64,000 nt of DNA from Roseivirga sp. BDSF3-8 (GTDB lineage: Bacteria; Bacteroidota; Bacteroidia; Cytophagales; Cyclobacteriaceae), in assembly GCF_041449215.1 (NCBI RefSeq), contig NZ_JBGNFV010000001.1, positions 905,001 to 969,000 on the forward strand, given 5' to 3'. Numbering within the stretch: the stretch's first letter is position 1; the number at the start of each line of letters is the position of its first letter. The translations under genes were made by a program, and so were the position numbers. Below the pieces are notes generated by a model. The model saw only the letters and a program-made list of their open reading frames with translations, was not told the origin of the DNA and searched no databases. Below are positions 18,841 through 28,950 of the stretch, one piece after another.

Positions 18841-19464
18841 TCAGGGTATATTCATGAATTTGTGGGTCTGTAAAGAGACATTCCATTCGGGGTTTTCCTT
18901 TACGTACTCCACTATTAAAGGTAACATTTCAGCGGACTTTTCCCACTCGGGCTGTAAAAATAGCTGGCAATCCGGGTTTACCAGATCACAGTGTTTTTCC
19001 GCCCATTTGAAGTCGCTCTTATTATAGATGACGACCTTGAGTTCATGGGCCTGCTGACAAACCTCTTGCAGAGGTTCCTTGAATTTTTTGGGACTAAGGC
19101 AAATCCAATCCCACTGACCGCTAAGAGGATGGGCTCCGGAAGTTTCAATATGAGTCCTGAAGCCTTGGTCTTTTAATGAACGAGTGAGCTGGTCACAATC
19201 ATGCATAAGGGGCTCCCCTCCTGTGACAACGGCAAGCCGACCCGGAAATTCGGCTGCCTGCGCTACTATTTGACTAACAGGAAAGGAGGGCCAGCGTGAT
19301 GCGTCCCAGGAATCTTTAACATCGCACCAATGACAGCCGACATCGCACCCACCGAGCCTAATAAAATAGGCTGCTTTACCGGTGTGGGATCCTTCGCCCT
19401 GAAGGGTATAGAAGGCTTCCATAACTGGCAGGGTTTTGATTTTTTCGGCTGTAATAACAGACAT
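18841..19464 (-). CDS. queE: 7-carboxy-7-deazaguanine synthase
   Basis: Radical SAM enzyme that converts 6-carboxytetrahydropterin to 7-carboxy-7-deazaguanine in queuosine synthesis. The 207-residue protein has the family iron-sulfur motif Cys40-x3-Cys44-x2-Cys47 (GGCDVGCHWCD), TLQGEG (20-25) and the SAM-binding GGEP (82-85). Its start is directly next to the folD stop, with no spacer. It complements queD at 8.4 kb. Confidence 0.93.
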   Translation of the reverse strand: MSVITAEKIKTLPVMEAFYTLQGEGSHTGKAAYFIRLGGCDVGCHWCDVKDSWDASRWPSFPVSQIVAQAAEFPGRLAVVTGGEPLMHDCDQLTRSLKDQGFRTHIETSGAHPLSGQWDWICLSPKKFKEPLQEVCQQAHELKVVIYNKSDFKWAEKHCDLVNPDCQLFLQPEWEKSAEMLPLIVEYVKENPEWNVSLQTHKFMNIP

Positions 19465-20349
19465 TCAGGAATAAATTTTACGCTGTGCGGCCAGCAGTGT
19501 ATTATACAGAAGGGAAGCTCTGGTCATGGGGCCTACACCTCCGGGTACCGGGGTGATAAAAGAGGCTTTCTGCTCCACTTCTTCAAATTTAACATCTCCT
19601 ACCAACCTGAATCCAGACTTTTTAGTTTCATCAGGTATTCTGGTGATACCTACATCGATAACCACAGCCCCCTCTTTGACCATATCGGCTGTCACAAACT
19701 CCGGCTTACCCAGGGCGGCGATAATGATATCGGCACGGCGAACTTCTGCTGCCAGATCTGCGGTACGGCTATGGCACAGGGTAACGGTTGCATTACCGGG
19801 GTTGCCTTTGCGGGCCATCAGTATACTTACCGGTGAGCCGACAATATCACTTCGCCCAATAACAACGCAGTGCTTACCTGAAGTCTCTACATTGTACCTC
19901 TTCAGTAGTTCAAGAATACCAAAGGGGGTAGCAGATATGTAGGCCGGCAGGTTCTTTGCCATACGCCCTACATTTACGGGGTGAAAGCCATCCACATCCT
20001 TTTCAGGTCTGATCTGCTCGGTTACCTTTTCTACGGAAATGTGATCGGGCAGAGGTAGTTGGACAATAAGACCGTCAATATCTGGGTCGTCATTCAGTGC
20101 CTGTACTTCTTTTAACAGGTCTTCTTCTGAGATGGTGGCATCAAACCTGCGGAGGGTGGACTTGAACCCTACTTCATTGCAGTCTCTTACTTTACCATTT
20201 ACATAGGTTTCACTGGCCCCATCTTCTCCGACGAGCACGGCAGCGAGGTGCGGAATCTTCCCCCCCTGATGAACAATGGTTTGAACTTCGGCTTTAATCT
20301 CGTCGCGAATGGTGCGGCTGGTTGTTTTACCATCTAATCTGGTAGCCAT
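19465..20349 (-). CDS. folD: methylenetetrahydrofolate dehydrogenase / cyclohydrolase
   Basis: Bifunctional one-carbon enzyme interconverting 5,10-methylene- and 10-formyl-tetrahydrofolate with NADP. It has 294 residues with catalytic Tyr49 and Lys53 (ETYVNGKV), the dinucleotide segment [13 protein letters not shown] and the C-terminal signature [10 protein letters not shown]. It lies 23 nt after lepA and abuts queE. Confidence 0.95.
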   Translation of the reverse strand: MATRLDGKTTSRTIRDEIKAEVQTIVHQGGKIPHLAAVLVGEDGASETYVNGKVRDCNEVGFKSTLRRFDATISEEDLLKEVQALNDDPDIDGLIVQLPLPDHISVEKVTEQIRPEKDVDGFHPVNVGRMAKNLPAYISATPFGILELLKRYNVETSGKHCVVIGRSDIVGSPVSILMARKGNPGNATVTLCHSRTADLAAEVRRADIIIAALGKPEFVTADMVKEGAVVIDVGITRIPDETKKSGFRLVGDVKFEEVEQKASFITPVPGGVGPMTRASLLYNTLLAAQRKIYS

Positions 20350-20372
20350 ATTGTAAATAGTAGGGTTTGGTA

Positions 20373-22160
20373 TTAACTATCAAGTTTAAGCACGGCCATG
20401 AAGGCTTCCTGTGGAATTTCCACATTACCTACCTGGCGCATTCTTTTCTTTCCTTTCTTCTGCTTTTCAAGGAGCTTACGCTTACGTGTAATATCTCCTC
20501 CGTAACACTTTGCCAGTACGTTCTTTCTCAAGGCCTTAACCGTTTCTCTGGCGATGACCTTTGTGCCTATAGAGGCCTGAATAGCTATCTCGAACATCTG
20601 TCTGGGCAGCAGTTCACGCAACTTTTCGCAGAGTCTCTTACCCCATTCATAGGCTTTATCCCGGTGTACTATGGCAGAAAGCGCATCGACACGATCACCG
20701 TTAAGCATGATATCGAGCTTCACCATATTTGAGGTACGGAAACCGATGAGTTCATAATCAAGAGAAGCGTAACCCCGAGAGATGGTTTTAAGCTTATCGA
20801 AGAAGTCAAATACGATCTCTCCCAATGGTAGCTCGAAGCTCAGCTCCACCCTATCCTGGGTGAGGTATACCTGGTTTTTGATAATCCCGCGCTTGTCCAT
20901 ACACAGGGCTATGATCGGACCAATGTATTCAGACTTGGAAATGATCTGTGCCCGGATAAAGGGTTCTTCGATATGATCGGTGAAGGTGGGATCGGGCATC
21001 TCAGAAGGAGCGCTTACTTTCATGATCTCACCATCCTTCATATGGGCATTGAACTGCACGGAAGGGACGGTAGTAATCACCGTCATGTCGAACTCACGCT
21101 CGAGACGCTCCTGGATGATCTCCATGTGGAGCATACCGAGGAATCCGCATCTGAATCCGAAACCAAGTGCCGCGGAGGTCTCCGGCTCCCATACGAGGGA
21201 TGCATCGTTAAGCTGAAGCTTTTCCATAGAAGCCCTCAAGTCTTCGTATTCGGTGGTCTCTACAGGATAAATACCGGCAAAAACCATCGGTTTTACGTTC
21301 TCAAAACCCTTCAGGGCTTTGGAAGGCTTTTCCACGTGGGTGATGGTGTCCCCTACCTTAACCTCACTAGCTACTTTGATACCGGAGATAAGGTAGCCTA
21401 CGTTACCTGCGCTGATAGATTTTTGTGGATCCTGCTTAAGCTTTAAAATACCGATCTCATCCGCCTCGTAAGTGCGGCCGGTATTTACAAACTTTACCTT
21501 ATCTCCCTTATTAATCGTACCATTAAATACGCGGAAAATTACTTCCACCCCACGGAAGGGGTTGTAGACGGAGTCGAATATCATGGCCTGCAGAGGCTGG
21601 GAGGGATCTCCCTCGGGGGCATTAATGCGGGTGATTATTGCCTCCAGAATTTCGGTGATGCCTATCCCCTCTTTAGCACTGGCGCGAATGATGTCGGAGT
21701 GGTCACAGCCAAGCAGATCAACCACCTGGTCGGACACCTCATCGGGAGTGGCTCCGGGAAGGTCGATCTTATTAAGCACGGGTATGATCTCAAGATCATG
21801 CTCCAGAGCCAGGTAGAGATTAGATATTGTCTGAGCCTCTATACCCTGAGAGGCATCTACTATAAGCAGCGCCCCTTCACAGGCAGCGATAGACCTGGAG
21901 ACTTCGTAACTAAAATCAACGTGACCGGGAGTGTCAATAAGGTTTAGGACGTATTCTTCGTCCTGAAAGGTATATTTCATCTGGATTGCATGGCTCTTAA
22001 TGGTAATGCCACGCTCTCTTTCGAGATCCATACTATCTAGTAATTGCTCCTGCATCTCACGGTCGGCAACGGTTTTAGTTGCCTGTAACAACCTGTCAGC
22101 CAGGGTACTTTTGCCGTGATCAATATGGGCAATGATGCAAAAATTGCGAATGTTCTTCAT
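20373..22160 (-). CDS. lepA: elongation factor 4
   Basis: Ribosome-associated GTPase that back-translocates or helps stalled ribosomes. From ATG 22160 it has 595 residues. The N-terminus has the P-loop AHIDHGKST (11-19), switch [10 protein letters not shown] and NKIDLP. The LepA-specific C-terminal domain ends with the basic [19 protein letters not shown] segment that contacts tRNA. The longer upstream frame (11 more residues) is not family-like. First gene of lepA-folD-queE-PorE-like. Confidence 0.96.
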   Translation of the reverse strand: MKNIRNFCIIAHIDHGKSTLADRLLQATKTVADREMQEQLLDSMDLERERGITIKSHAIQMKYTFQDEEYVLNLIDTPGHVDFSYEVSRSIAACEGALLIVDASQGIEAQTISNLYLALEHDLEIIPVLNKIDLPGATPDEVSDQVVDLLGCDHSDIIRASAKEGIGITEILEAIITRINAPEGDPSQPLQAMIFDSVYNPFRGVEVIFRVFNGTINKGDKVKFVNTGRTYEADEIGILKLKQDPQKSISAGNVGYLISGIKVASEVKVGDTITHVEKPSKALKGFENVKPMVFAGIYPVETTEYEDLRASMEKLQLNDASLVWEPETSAALGFGFRCGFLGMLHMEIIQERLEREFDMTVITTVPSVQFNAHMKDGEIMKVSAPSEMPDPTFTDHIEEPFIRAQIISKSEYIGPIIALCMDKRGIIKNQVYLTQDRVELSFELPLGEIVFDFFDKLKTISRGYASLDYELIGFRTSNMVKLDIMLNGDRVDALSAIVHRDKAYEWGKRLCEKLRELLPRQMFEIAIQASIGTKVIARETVKALRKNVLAKCYGGDITRKRKLLEKQKKGKKRMRQVGNVEIPQEAFMAVLKLDS

Positions 22161-22180
22161 GTACTGTTGCAAAAGAGGCA

Positions 22181-22188
22181 CAAAAATA
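22181..22188 (-). promoter_or_regulatory. candidate -7 box of the lepA operon
   Basis: TATTTTTG on the minus strand fits TAnnTTTG, 20 nt before the lepA ATG. It also argues that translation starts at 22160 and not at 22193. Confidence 0.45.
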
Positions 22189-22410
22189 GACAATATCCAT
22201 CACTAATATAAACTGCAGGAGCTCTTTGTAATGAATAGGTGGTTAAATAACAAGCCTGAGCAGGAATCATTCCCATTAGGGAGGTAAAAAAAGAGGAGTT
22301 AAAACACTGGTCAGGTGGTTAAAGGAAATATTAAATTAACATGATGCTCCCAGCCATACTTTTTGATAAGGATATTATTTGTAGCATATTTACGATAAAA
22401 AATAAACGAG

Positions 22411-22935
22411 ATGGTACCGGCAGAACACAAGAAAAAAGAAAATATTTCTGAATATGTACTGTATTTGCTCCATGCTCAGGATGTGATCAGAGAAGCAGGT
22501 TTTGACTCTGGAAAGATTAAGCAGTATGTAGAGGAGCATGTGCCGAAGGAAGACGGAGATAAGGATGCTATCCTCTCCTGGTACCAAAACATAGCCTCTC
22601 AAATGAAAGAGGAGGGCAAGGAAAAAGAAGGCTTCATTCAACTACTGAAGGAGCACATGGATTCGCTTGCTGACCTTAATAAAGAGCTCCTGCGCTCTGA
22701 TCAGGAATACCGCCGTAACTTTGACCAGGCAAAGTTGCATATAAACCGCCGGTTGAATGAAATGAATGGAGAAGTGCGGAATCCTGTGGAGGTTTGTGTA
22801 GTAAGCGTTTATGAAGTCAATAAGATGAGGCACCAGGGACAGCAGCCGGAGGAGGAACTGGCGTCAGCTGTATTTGCTTTCCAAAACCTGCTGTCTTATC
22901 TGAGTTACCGCTACCGTCAGCGAAATAAATCGTAA
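22411..22935 (+). CDS. DUF4924 family protein
   Basis: A 174-residue soluble, mostly helical and charged protein. It matches the Bacteroidota-specific DUF4924 pattern as I know it: N-terminal YVLYLLHAQDVIREAGFD, a middle HMDSLADLNKELL, and a C-terminal AVFAFQNLLSYLSYRYR. Its function is unknown. It is convergent with the methyltransferase gene, 8 nt between stops. Confidence 0.75.
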   Translation: MVPAEHKKKENISEYVLYLLHAQDVIREAGFDSGKIKQYVEEHVPKEDGDKDAILSWYQNIASQMKEEGKEKEGFIQLLKEHMDSLADLNKELLRSDQEYRRNFDQAKLHINRRLNEMNGEVRNPVEVCVVSVYEVNKMRHQGQQPEEELASAVFAFQNLLSYLSYRYRQRNKS

Positions 22936-22943
22936 TACCCGGA

Positions 22944-23636
22944 TTATTTTCGGTATAACCTGGCCAGGTATTGGTCATTTTCCTCAAAAAAAAGGATATC
23001 GCATTCAAGGCCGGCCTGGGCAGCATGTTGTTCGAGCGTGGCAGTGTCTGCGTATAACCAGGAAAACCACTCGCCCTTTATTCCATCGTACAGATAGCGA
23101 TAAGACAACTCACCATAATAACCTTGTGGTCTTGGTACGCCTTCGTCCTCATAGAGGTAATTAATATCACTACTATCAATAAGGATCTGCCCTCCATGAG
23201 CTAAAAGAATGGAGGCCTGCTGTAAGAACTGCGGCAGATTAGTCAGGGTGCCTGCCATGCCGAGGCCATTCATAAGTATGAGAAGGGTGTCATATGTCTC
23301 TTTACGGCTCAAACGATAAAAGTCCTGGTTAAGGATTTTGTGCACACCATGCTTCTTTATCACACTGCATGCTAATGCTGAGCTTTCGAGGGAGGTCACA
23401 TCGTTTCCGGCATTCTGCAGGATGATGGAATGTATGCCTGTCCCTGCTCCTACATCCAAAATATGTCCCTGGCAAAACTGCAGGGCTACTTTTTCGATAT
23501 CGGGCAGGCCATCATATTCGCGAAAAAAATGGCTGACGGGCATTTCTTCGGTGGTACCATAGCTGGTTTCAATCCATAAGTCCTTTTCGTTGCCTTCCTG
23601 GTAATCCAGCAGGGCTTGTCCATACAGGTCCTTCAT
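22944..23636 (-). CDS. class I SAM-dependent methyltransferase
   Basis: A 230-residue methyltransferase with motif I ILDVGAGTG (59-67), an acidic end of strand 2 (SLES) and a motif IV-like LLILMNGLGM. The substrate is unknown. The ATG at 23636 overlaps the TAA of the upstream gene (TAATG), so translation is probably coupled. A longer frame adds 17 residues that are only antisense to that gene. Confidence 0.8.
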   Translation of the reverse strand: MKDLYGQALLDYQEGNEKDLWIETSYGTTEEMPVSHFFREYDGLPDIEKVALQFCQGHILDVGAGTGIHSIILQNAGNDVTSLESSALACSVIKKHGVHKILNQDFYRLSRKETYDTLLILMNGLGMAGTLTNLPQFLQQASILLAHGGQILIDSSDINYLYEDEGVPRPQGYYGELSYRYLYDGIKGEWFSWLYADTATLEQHAAQAGLECDILFFEENDQYLARLYRK

Positions 23637-24076
23637 TAGCTGGAATGGTCCGTTACGATTACCCACTGTCCATCGATGTAATGCCAAAGCAAGGTGAAAT
23701 GTCCGCCGACATCTTCGGACTCTTCACGATCCAGGTGCCATTTTCCAAGTACAAAAAATGATTCAGGGCCGGTTTGCTCTGCATCCACTACATCAAAGGT
23801 AAGGGTGCCCATCGCCTCGCGATCCGGGTAGTTCTTTACGTAATTATCGAACGTCTTTTGCCAACCATAGGTTATACCTGACTGTCCTACAAACTTGAGG
23901 GAGTCTGACTTCCAATAACTATCCATGAAACACTCGAGGTCACCGGCTGTCCAGCAGGCTGCCTGCCGATCGAGAATCGCCCGTATTTCTGTTTCGGCAT
24001 CGGTCTGAGCACCGGCGAAATGGCAAAGGGTGAACAAAAAGGCGAACAGAGTGATCTTTTTTATACTTTCGCTCAT
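23636..24076 (-). CDS. secreted SnoaL-like / DUF4440 protein
   Basis: A 146-residue protein with a signal peptide (to about residue 23, FAGAQ) and an NTF2-like cone fold: AEIRAILDRQAACWTAGDLECFMDSYW at the start and HFTLLWHYIDGQWVIVTDHSS at the end are typical. Members bind small ligands or act as isomerases; the ligand is unknown here. Coupled to the methyltransferase downstream and divergent from the inositol-phosphatase gene. Confidence 0.78.
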   Translation of the reverse strand: MSESIKKITLFAFLFTLCHFAGAQTDAETEIRAILDRQAACWTAGDLECFMDSYWKSDSLKFVGQSGITYGWQKTFDNYVKNYPDREAMGTLTFDVVDAEQTGPESFFVLGKWHLDREESEDVGGHFTLLWHYIDGQWVIVTDHSS

Positions 24077-24117
24077 AGTGAGTGGCTTTATTGCAAAACT
24101 ACACCAATGTATCCTTT

Positions 24118-25002
24118 ATGCGCAAGACTGACTACCTTTCTTTATCCCGCCAGCTATGCAGGGCCGTTAAAAATGCTCTTGTAAAAGATATTCGCCAATA
24201 TGGGCTGAGGGGACTCAGGTCTGATAACCCGGAGAACACTAAGGCTACACATGCTGTAGACAGGATTGCTTATGAGGAGTTGCTATCTATACTGGAAGGT
24301 GTACCGGGGAGGGTATATATGGAGGGGTTTACCTTTCCTGATGTCAAAAACTCTGAATTTACCGTCTTCATAGACCCTGTCGATGGTTCTGCGAACTGGG
24401 ACCGTGGTATTGGAGATCCGTGCTTTTGCCTGGCAATTACGGAAAAAGAAGGAAGTCTGGTATTCGGAGACCTGAGCTTTGCGTATGTGGAAGGGCTACG
24501 CAGCGGAGACAGGTACTATACGGCGGGAAACCGATCTTATTTTCATCATGCACTTACAGACCGGGATACCCCATTAAAAACCAGCCCGATCGAGGAGATG
24601 AAGAATGCCATGGCCTATATTAAGCCGGGATATTCTGGGGCTGGTCCGCTTTTTACTCGTTTTCTGCCTCATTTTTTCAAGGTAAGAGACATTCGGGCGA
24701 TCGATAATTCGGGTATGGAGATATGTGAATTAGCACGGGGAGCCACGGATATTCTGGTGGAGGCGAGAGAGCTATCGGATTTCTATAATTTGCTGGCTTT
24801 CCCGATACTACATAAAGCAGGGGGCGTGGCTAAAACGCTTGACGGCCTGAACCTGGCCGATACGGTCATCTCAACGGAAGGTCAATACGATTACCTGGCC
24901 ACGGCAAATGAGTCCCTGATGAAGGAGGTGATGGGGCTATACCATCAATTTCTACAAAAGGGAGAGCATGAACTCGGTAATGGAAGGTTCTTTCTTAAAT
25001 AA
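24118..25002 (+). CDS. inositol monophosphatase / FBPase-like phosphatase
   Basis: Magnesium-dependent sugar-phosphate phosphatase fold, 294 residues from ATG 24118. The metal-binding signature is present as DPVDGS (86-91) with a following W-x-R, and the first-site Asp/Glu (YMEGF near 68-71). A late SGMEICELARGATDI segment matches the second family motif (usually WDxAAG), but without the Trp-Asp, so the substrate may differ from inositol phosphate. A GTG twelve codons upstream is an alternative start. Confidence 0.75.
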   Translation: MRKTDYLSLSRQLCRAVKNALVKDIRQYGLRGLRSDNPENTKATHAVDRIAYEELLSILEGVPGRVYMEGFTFPDVKNSEFTVFIDPVDGSANWDRGIGDPCFCLAITEKEGSLVFGDLSFAYVEGLRSGDRYYTAGNRSYFHHALTDRDTPLKTSPIEEMKNAMAYIKPGYSGAGPLFTRFLPHFFKVRDIRAIDNSGMEICELARGATDILVEARELSDFYNLLAFPILHKAGGVAKTLDGLNLADTVISTEGQYDYLATANESLMKEVMGLYHQFLQKGEHELGNGRFFLK

Positions 25003-25371
25003 ATAACCCACCATTCTTTAGCAGGCATCGTGTATTCGGAGTTCCGGTTACGAAAAAATGGAAATATGTCTTGCCGTACTTTCTGATTATAGGCTGTGTC
25101 TATAGAAATCGTTTATTTCTGCAGATAAGCCGCTCAAATCTTTGGCATTCCATTATCTTTTTTGTAGTCCTGTGGGAGTGACTGATAATTTAAATATTAT
25201 ACAAAAATTGGAATTTTTTTTACTTAAAAAATGCAATGTGCTTTCTGTCAATTATATAATTTTCAGAAATAGCTTTGTCTTTCCCGGAACTTAATTGAGA
25301 GACAAAATTCAATTTGATAATACCCAAAAATTCCCTTACCATTGCACCTGAAAAAACTGACCAAATAACCT
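25003..25371. other. 369-nt region before the Kazal gene cluster
   Basis: AT-rich and without a credible gene or repeat. It presumably holds the promoter of the Kazal-type genes, but no consensus box is convincing. Confidence 0.5.
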
Positions 25372-25599
25372 GTGAAAAGAATAAAACAAACCGTTTCGGC
25401 ACTAGCGGTCACTGCCTGTGCTATTTTCACCTCACTCAATACAAATGCTGCAGGCACGCAACAAGGCGGTCCCTGCGTATGTCCTCAGGTATATGCCCCC
25501 GTATGTACGTATGATGGCAAAGAATTCAGTAATGCCTGCATTGCCGAATGTAATGGTTATACAGCAGACGAATATGAGTCTTGCGGACTAATCATTTAA
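25372..25599 (+). CDS. secreted Kazal-type protease inhibitor, one domain
   Basis: A 75-residue protein starting at GTG. The signal peptide runs to about residue 26 (NTNAAG), followed by one Kazal domain with six cysteines in the order CVCP-x6-C-x9-C-x3-C-x10-C. By alignment with ovomucoid third domain, the reactive P1 residue (two after the second Cys) is Gln. Kazal domains bind serine-protease active sites in a rigid loop. It is first of three adjacent related genes. Confidence 0.85.
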   Translation: MKRIKQTVSALAVTACAIFTSLNTNAAGTQQGGPCVCPQVYAPVCTYDGKEFSNACIAECNGYTADEYESCGLII

Positions 25600-25653
25600 T
25601 AATCTCAGAATAATAAACTGAACTTTATTATAATTTCTTTAAACCTGTGAAAT

Positions 25654-25684
25654 GGCACAGGACAGGTTTTCTGTGTCCTTTTAC
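25654..25684 (+). terminator. possible terminator between Kazal genes 1 and 2
   Basis: AGGACA...TGTCCT arms followed by T-rich DNA. If it works, gene 1 is expressed apart from genes 2 and 3. Confidence 0.4.
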
Positions 25685-25719
25685 TTATTTATTAATTTCA
25701 CTAATTATTTAATTCTATT

Positions 25720-26115
25720 ATGAAAAAGGTAAAACTAGTTCTATCACTATTCGCACTTGTAGCACTTGCTGCTATCTCTACTCAGTCTTTCGCGGTAGAA
25801 ACTGAATCTGCTGGTGACTGTGTATGTCCTGCTGTTTATGACCCTGTATGCACGTATGATGGCAAAGAGTTCTCTAACTCTTGCTTTGCTGAGTGTGCCG
25901 GTTACAAGAAAAATGAGTATGAGTCTTGCGGTGCTGCTACTTCTATGGCAGAAACTACTACTGTAGAGATCGAAGAAGCTGCAGCTGATTGTGTATGCCC
26001 TGCAGTATACGATCCAGTTTGTACTTACGACGGAAAAGAGTATTCTAACTCTTGCTTCGCTGAGTGCGACGGATACAAGAAGAACGAATATGAGTCTTGT
26101 ACTTCTACAATGTAA
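25720..26115 (+). CDS. secreted Kazal-type protease inhibitor, two domains
   Basis: A 131-residue protein: signal peptide (about 1-26, STQSFAVE), then two nearly identical Kazal domains separated by a Thr/Glu-rich linker (TETTTVEIEEAAA-like). Each has all six cysteines and CPAVYDPVCTYDGKE, with Ala at the predicted P1 position, which in this fold favours elastase- or subtilisin-like targets. Signal peptide and domains are close copies of those of the next gene, so recent duplication is likely. Confidence 0.87.
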   Translation: MKKVKLVLSLFALVALAAISTQSFAVETESAGDCVCPAVYDPVCTYDGKEFSNSCFAECAGYKKNEYESCGAATSMAETTTVEIEEAAADCVCPAVYDPVCTYDGKEYSNSCFAECDGYKKNEYESCTSTM

Positions 26116-26149
26116 GAACTTCTTATAGCAAACAACTATCAATACGATT

Positions 26150-26545
26150 ATGAAATCAGTAAAACTATTCCTTTCGCTTTTTGCACTGGTAGCTATGACA
26201 GCTATCTCTACACAGTCTTTCTCTGTAGATAAAGCTGAAGCTGTTAAGGGCTGCGTATGCCCTGCAGTTTATGACCCTGTATGCACGTATGACGGCAAAG
26301 AGTTCTCTAACTCTTGCTTCGCTGAGTGCGCAGGATACAAGAAGAATGAGTATGAGTCTTGCGGATTAGCTCTTCAGGCTGCTTTAAGCCAGAAGCAAGC
26401 TGCTGTATGGCCTCCTTATGCTTGTCCTGATGTATATGACCCTGTTTGCACATATGACGGCAAGCAGTTCGGTAATAGCTGTTATGCAGGTCTCGCAGGA
26501 TACACTTCTGATGAGTACTATAGCTGCGGTGTTTCTGTATACTAA
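26150..26545 (+). CDS. secreted Kazal-type protein, second domain lacking one disulfide
   Basis: A 131-residue paralogue of the upstream gene, 34 nt after it. Domain 1 is intact with Ala at P1. Domain 2 reads YACPDVYDPVC and later CYAGLAGY, so the first cysteine (C1) and the fifth (C5) are both gone. In Kazal domains C1 and C5 pair with each other, so exactly one disulfide has been lost cleanly. P1 here is Asp. The protein may be changing target or becoming a scaffold. Confidence 0.87.
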   Translation: MKSVKLFLSLFALVAMTAISTQSFSVDKAEAVKGCVCPAVYDPVCTYDGKEFSNSCFAECAGYKKNEYESCGLALQAALSQKQAAVWPPYACPDVYDPVCTYDGKQFGNSCYAGLAGYTSDEYYSCGVSVY

Positions 26546-26565
26546 GTAATACAGTAATCCATTAC

Positions 26566-26598
26566 TAAAAAGGCCGCCCGGAAGGGTGGCCTTTTTTA
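26566..26598 (+). terminator. terminator after the Kazal cluster
   Basis: AAAAAGGCCGCCC-ggaa-GGGTGGCCTTTTTT, a strong hairpin with one G-T pair and a T run. Confidence 0.85.
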
Positions 26599-26955
26599 AT
26601 TGGAGAATTTTGAATGAGAGAAGGGTGAAGAGTAATTGAATAATAGAATTACTGAGTTATTGAATAACCGATGCTGGCACTAAACCGTAGAGGCGCGATT
26701 CATCGGGACTTGTTCCGGCTAGCATTAGGATAAGAGGGGATCACAGAGTGTTGAGTGTTAAGTTGTAAGTTATTAGTGGTGAGATTTTAGTTGTGGGGCT
26801 GAATTATAGCGTTACAGAGCCATGGAATGACCAAATGATGTAAGCAAAGGAAGGGTGCTGGGCGGAAGGTAATGCTCCTCATTTATTAGACGACCAGTTG
26901 GTTAGTCTTAGTTGAATTAGGCTGCCAGTGTGAACAACCCGACAGGTCGCCGTGG
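26599..26955. other. 357-nt gene-free region
   Basis: No credible gene. It contains many short out-of-frame stretches and looks like decayed intergenic DNA. The minus-strand helicase gene ends at its right edge. Confidence 0.5.
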
Positions 26956-28878
26956 TTAACTATAGAGTATTTCAAATGCGCTCTGATACCCATTCACTTC
27001 CTGAGCATAATCGACAAACCTGCTGTAGAAATCATGAGTGCCGAGTGTCGCGCTGTCTCCGAGGACTACGAGGCGCTGCTTTGCGCGAGTGAGGGCTACG
27101 TTCATCCTGCGGATATCTGATAAAAACCCTATGATGCCCTTCTCATTACTGCGTACCAAGCTGATATAAATGATATCGCGCTCCTGCCCCTGAAAGGCAT
27201 CTACGGTATCTATGGATAGTATCGGGGTGTACTGTCTGAACTCTTCATCGGCAGCAGCCTTGTCCCTCAGTAAATTCACCTGTGCTTTGTAGGGGGCTAT
27301 GACGGCAATGGTAAGGCCTTGCTCCACGACTTGCTCCCCTCCCAGTGCCTGCAGGCTTTCTTTTAAATGCCTGAGCAGCAGGTCAGCCTCTTCGGTGTTG
27401 TATGTACTAAGGGTTTCTTTGTCTACCTGCTCAGTATATCCGCATCCGGCGGTATCTATATAAAGCAAGGCGCGGTCATACCCGGGCAGGAGGCTTTGGG
27501 CTACAGAAGGGTGGGCGCGCAGCCGGTTCTCGTAGAACCATGAGGAGCTAAAGTTCATGATGTCGCGGTGCATCCTGTACTGAATGGTAAGCATGACATC
27601 TGCCTCCTGTCTGCTTATGGCTTTTTCGAAGAGCGTCTCACTGAGTCCGTCTCTGGCCGCCTCTATGCTGCGGACAGTGGGAGGCAACTGGCAGTGGTCA
27701 CCGGCAAAAATGACACGGTGCGCCTTTAATATGGGAATCCAGCAGGCAGGCTCTATGGCCTGGGCGGCCTCATCAATAAACACGGTACCAAAGGTACGGC
27801 CGCGAAGCAGTTCATGGGAGGCACCTACCAAGGTGCATAATACCACCTGTACCTGCTCCATAAGGTCATTGACAATATAGTGCTCGAGCATGTCGGCCTC
27901 TCCACGCATGCGGTGGCTTTCCCGAATAAGCAGTTTACGTTGTTCCTTTTCAGCCTTACCGTATTTTCGCTTGTACTTATAGGCCATGTTACGCATTTCA
28001 TCAGCCCGCTTCCTTACGGTCTTGAGATCTTTGAAGCTGTCATGACTGGCAATGCGGGCATCGAGGGTATTGCTTATGACAGGGGCGGTGACACGGGCGG
28101 GGTGACCTATACGAAGTACATTGAGGCCTATAGAAGCAAGTTTTTCAGCGAGCAGGTCGACAGCGGCATTGCTTGGCGCACTTACGAGTACTTGTTTTTC
28201 CACCTTTACGGTATGGTATATGGCTTGTACGATGGTAGTGGTCTTGCCGGTACCGGGTGGGCCATGAATAATGGCCAGGTCTTCGGCATCCATAACCTTT
28301 TGCAGGGCCTTATTCTGGCTTTCGTTGAGAGAGTCTGAGCTAAAGTCACCACGGGAAGTAAAGGAGGGCTGCAGGTGACCGTAGAGTATTTCGCGAAGCT
28401 GAAAGGAGCGGCCTTTTTCCAGCTTCATCAGATCACTGAGGGCCCGGTCCATCTCTCTGAAACTTGCCTCATCAAACAGCATATCGACGCCGAGTTTACC
28501 ATCATCGATCCAGTCGGGCAGATCGTCTGTATTGAGTACAAGGGTCATTTTCTCATTTCGTATGGCACTGACTACGCCACTGAGGCTTTGCTTGCGCCCG
28601 TCTCCGGCACCGCTGTTGACGAAGAGGGACACCACTTTACCAGGCTGAAAAACATGGGGCTGGCCTATATCACGAGTGCGCACCAATTCAACGAACAGGC
28701 GCTCGCCCGTACCAAGGTATTGCTTATTAAGGTCTACGGGATACCAGGTGAGGCCTTCCCTCCGCCTGTCTGAGAGGGAGCTGCGTATGATCTTGTTCTG
28801 GTAATAGTGCTGTTCTTCATCGCGCTCAAGCCGGATGAGTCGCTGCACTTTGCGTATTTCTTCGGTGCTTTTACTCAT
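26956..28878 (-). CDS. SF1 DNA/RNA helicase (IGHMBP2/UPF1-like)
   Basis: A 640-residue superfamily 1 helicase. It has an N-terminal OB-like region (about 50-130), Walker A GPPGTGKT (206-213), Walker B DEAAQ (369-373), motif III GDHCQLPPTV, motif IV-like QYRMH, motif V DTVDAFQGQERD and motif VI VALTRAKQRL. This is the single-protein SMUBP-2-like type common in Bacteroidota, thought to unwind nucleic acids 5' to 3'. It has no visible nuclease domain and no operon partners. Confidence 0.9.
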   Translation of the reverse strand: MSKSTEEIRKVQRLIRLERDEEQHYYQNKIIRSSLSDRRREGLTWYPVDLNKQYLGTGERLFVELVRTRDIGQPHVFQPGKVVSLFVNSGAGDGRKQSLSGVVSAIRNEKMTLVLNTDDLPDWIDDGKLGVDMLFDEASFREMDRALSDLMKLEKGRSFQLREILYGHLQPSFTSRGDFSSDSLNESQNKALQKVMDAEDLAIIHGPPGTGKTTTIVQAIYHTVKVEKQVLVSAPSNAAVDLLAEKLASIGLNVLRIGHPARVTAPVISNTLDARIASHDSFKDLKTVRKRADEMRNMAYKYKRKYGKAEKEQRKLLIRESHRMRGEADMLEHYIVNDLMEQVQVVLCTLVGASHELLRGRTFGTVFIDEAAQAIEPACWIPILKAHRVIFAGDHCQLPPTVRSIEAARDGLSETLFEKAISRQEADVMLTIQYRMHRDIMNFSSSWFYENRLRAHPSVAQSLLPGYDRALLYIDTAGCGYTEQVDKETLSTYNTEEADLLLRHLKESLQALGGEQVVEQGLTIAVIAPYKAQVNLLRDKAAADEEFRQYTPILSIDTVDAFQGQERDIIYISLVRSNEKGIIGFLSDIRRMNVALTRAKQRLVVLGDSATLGTHDFYSRFVDYAQEVNGYQSAFEILYS

Positions 28879-28950
28879 GAGGATGTAAAACTAGGCTTTA
28901 AAAGTTAACGGGTAATGATATATTGGGTTAAAAATGAGCTCGCGGAATCT

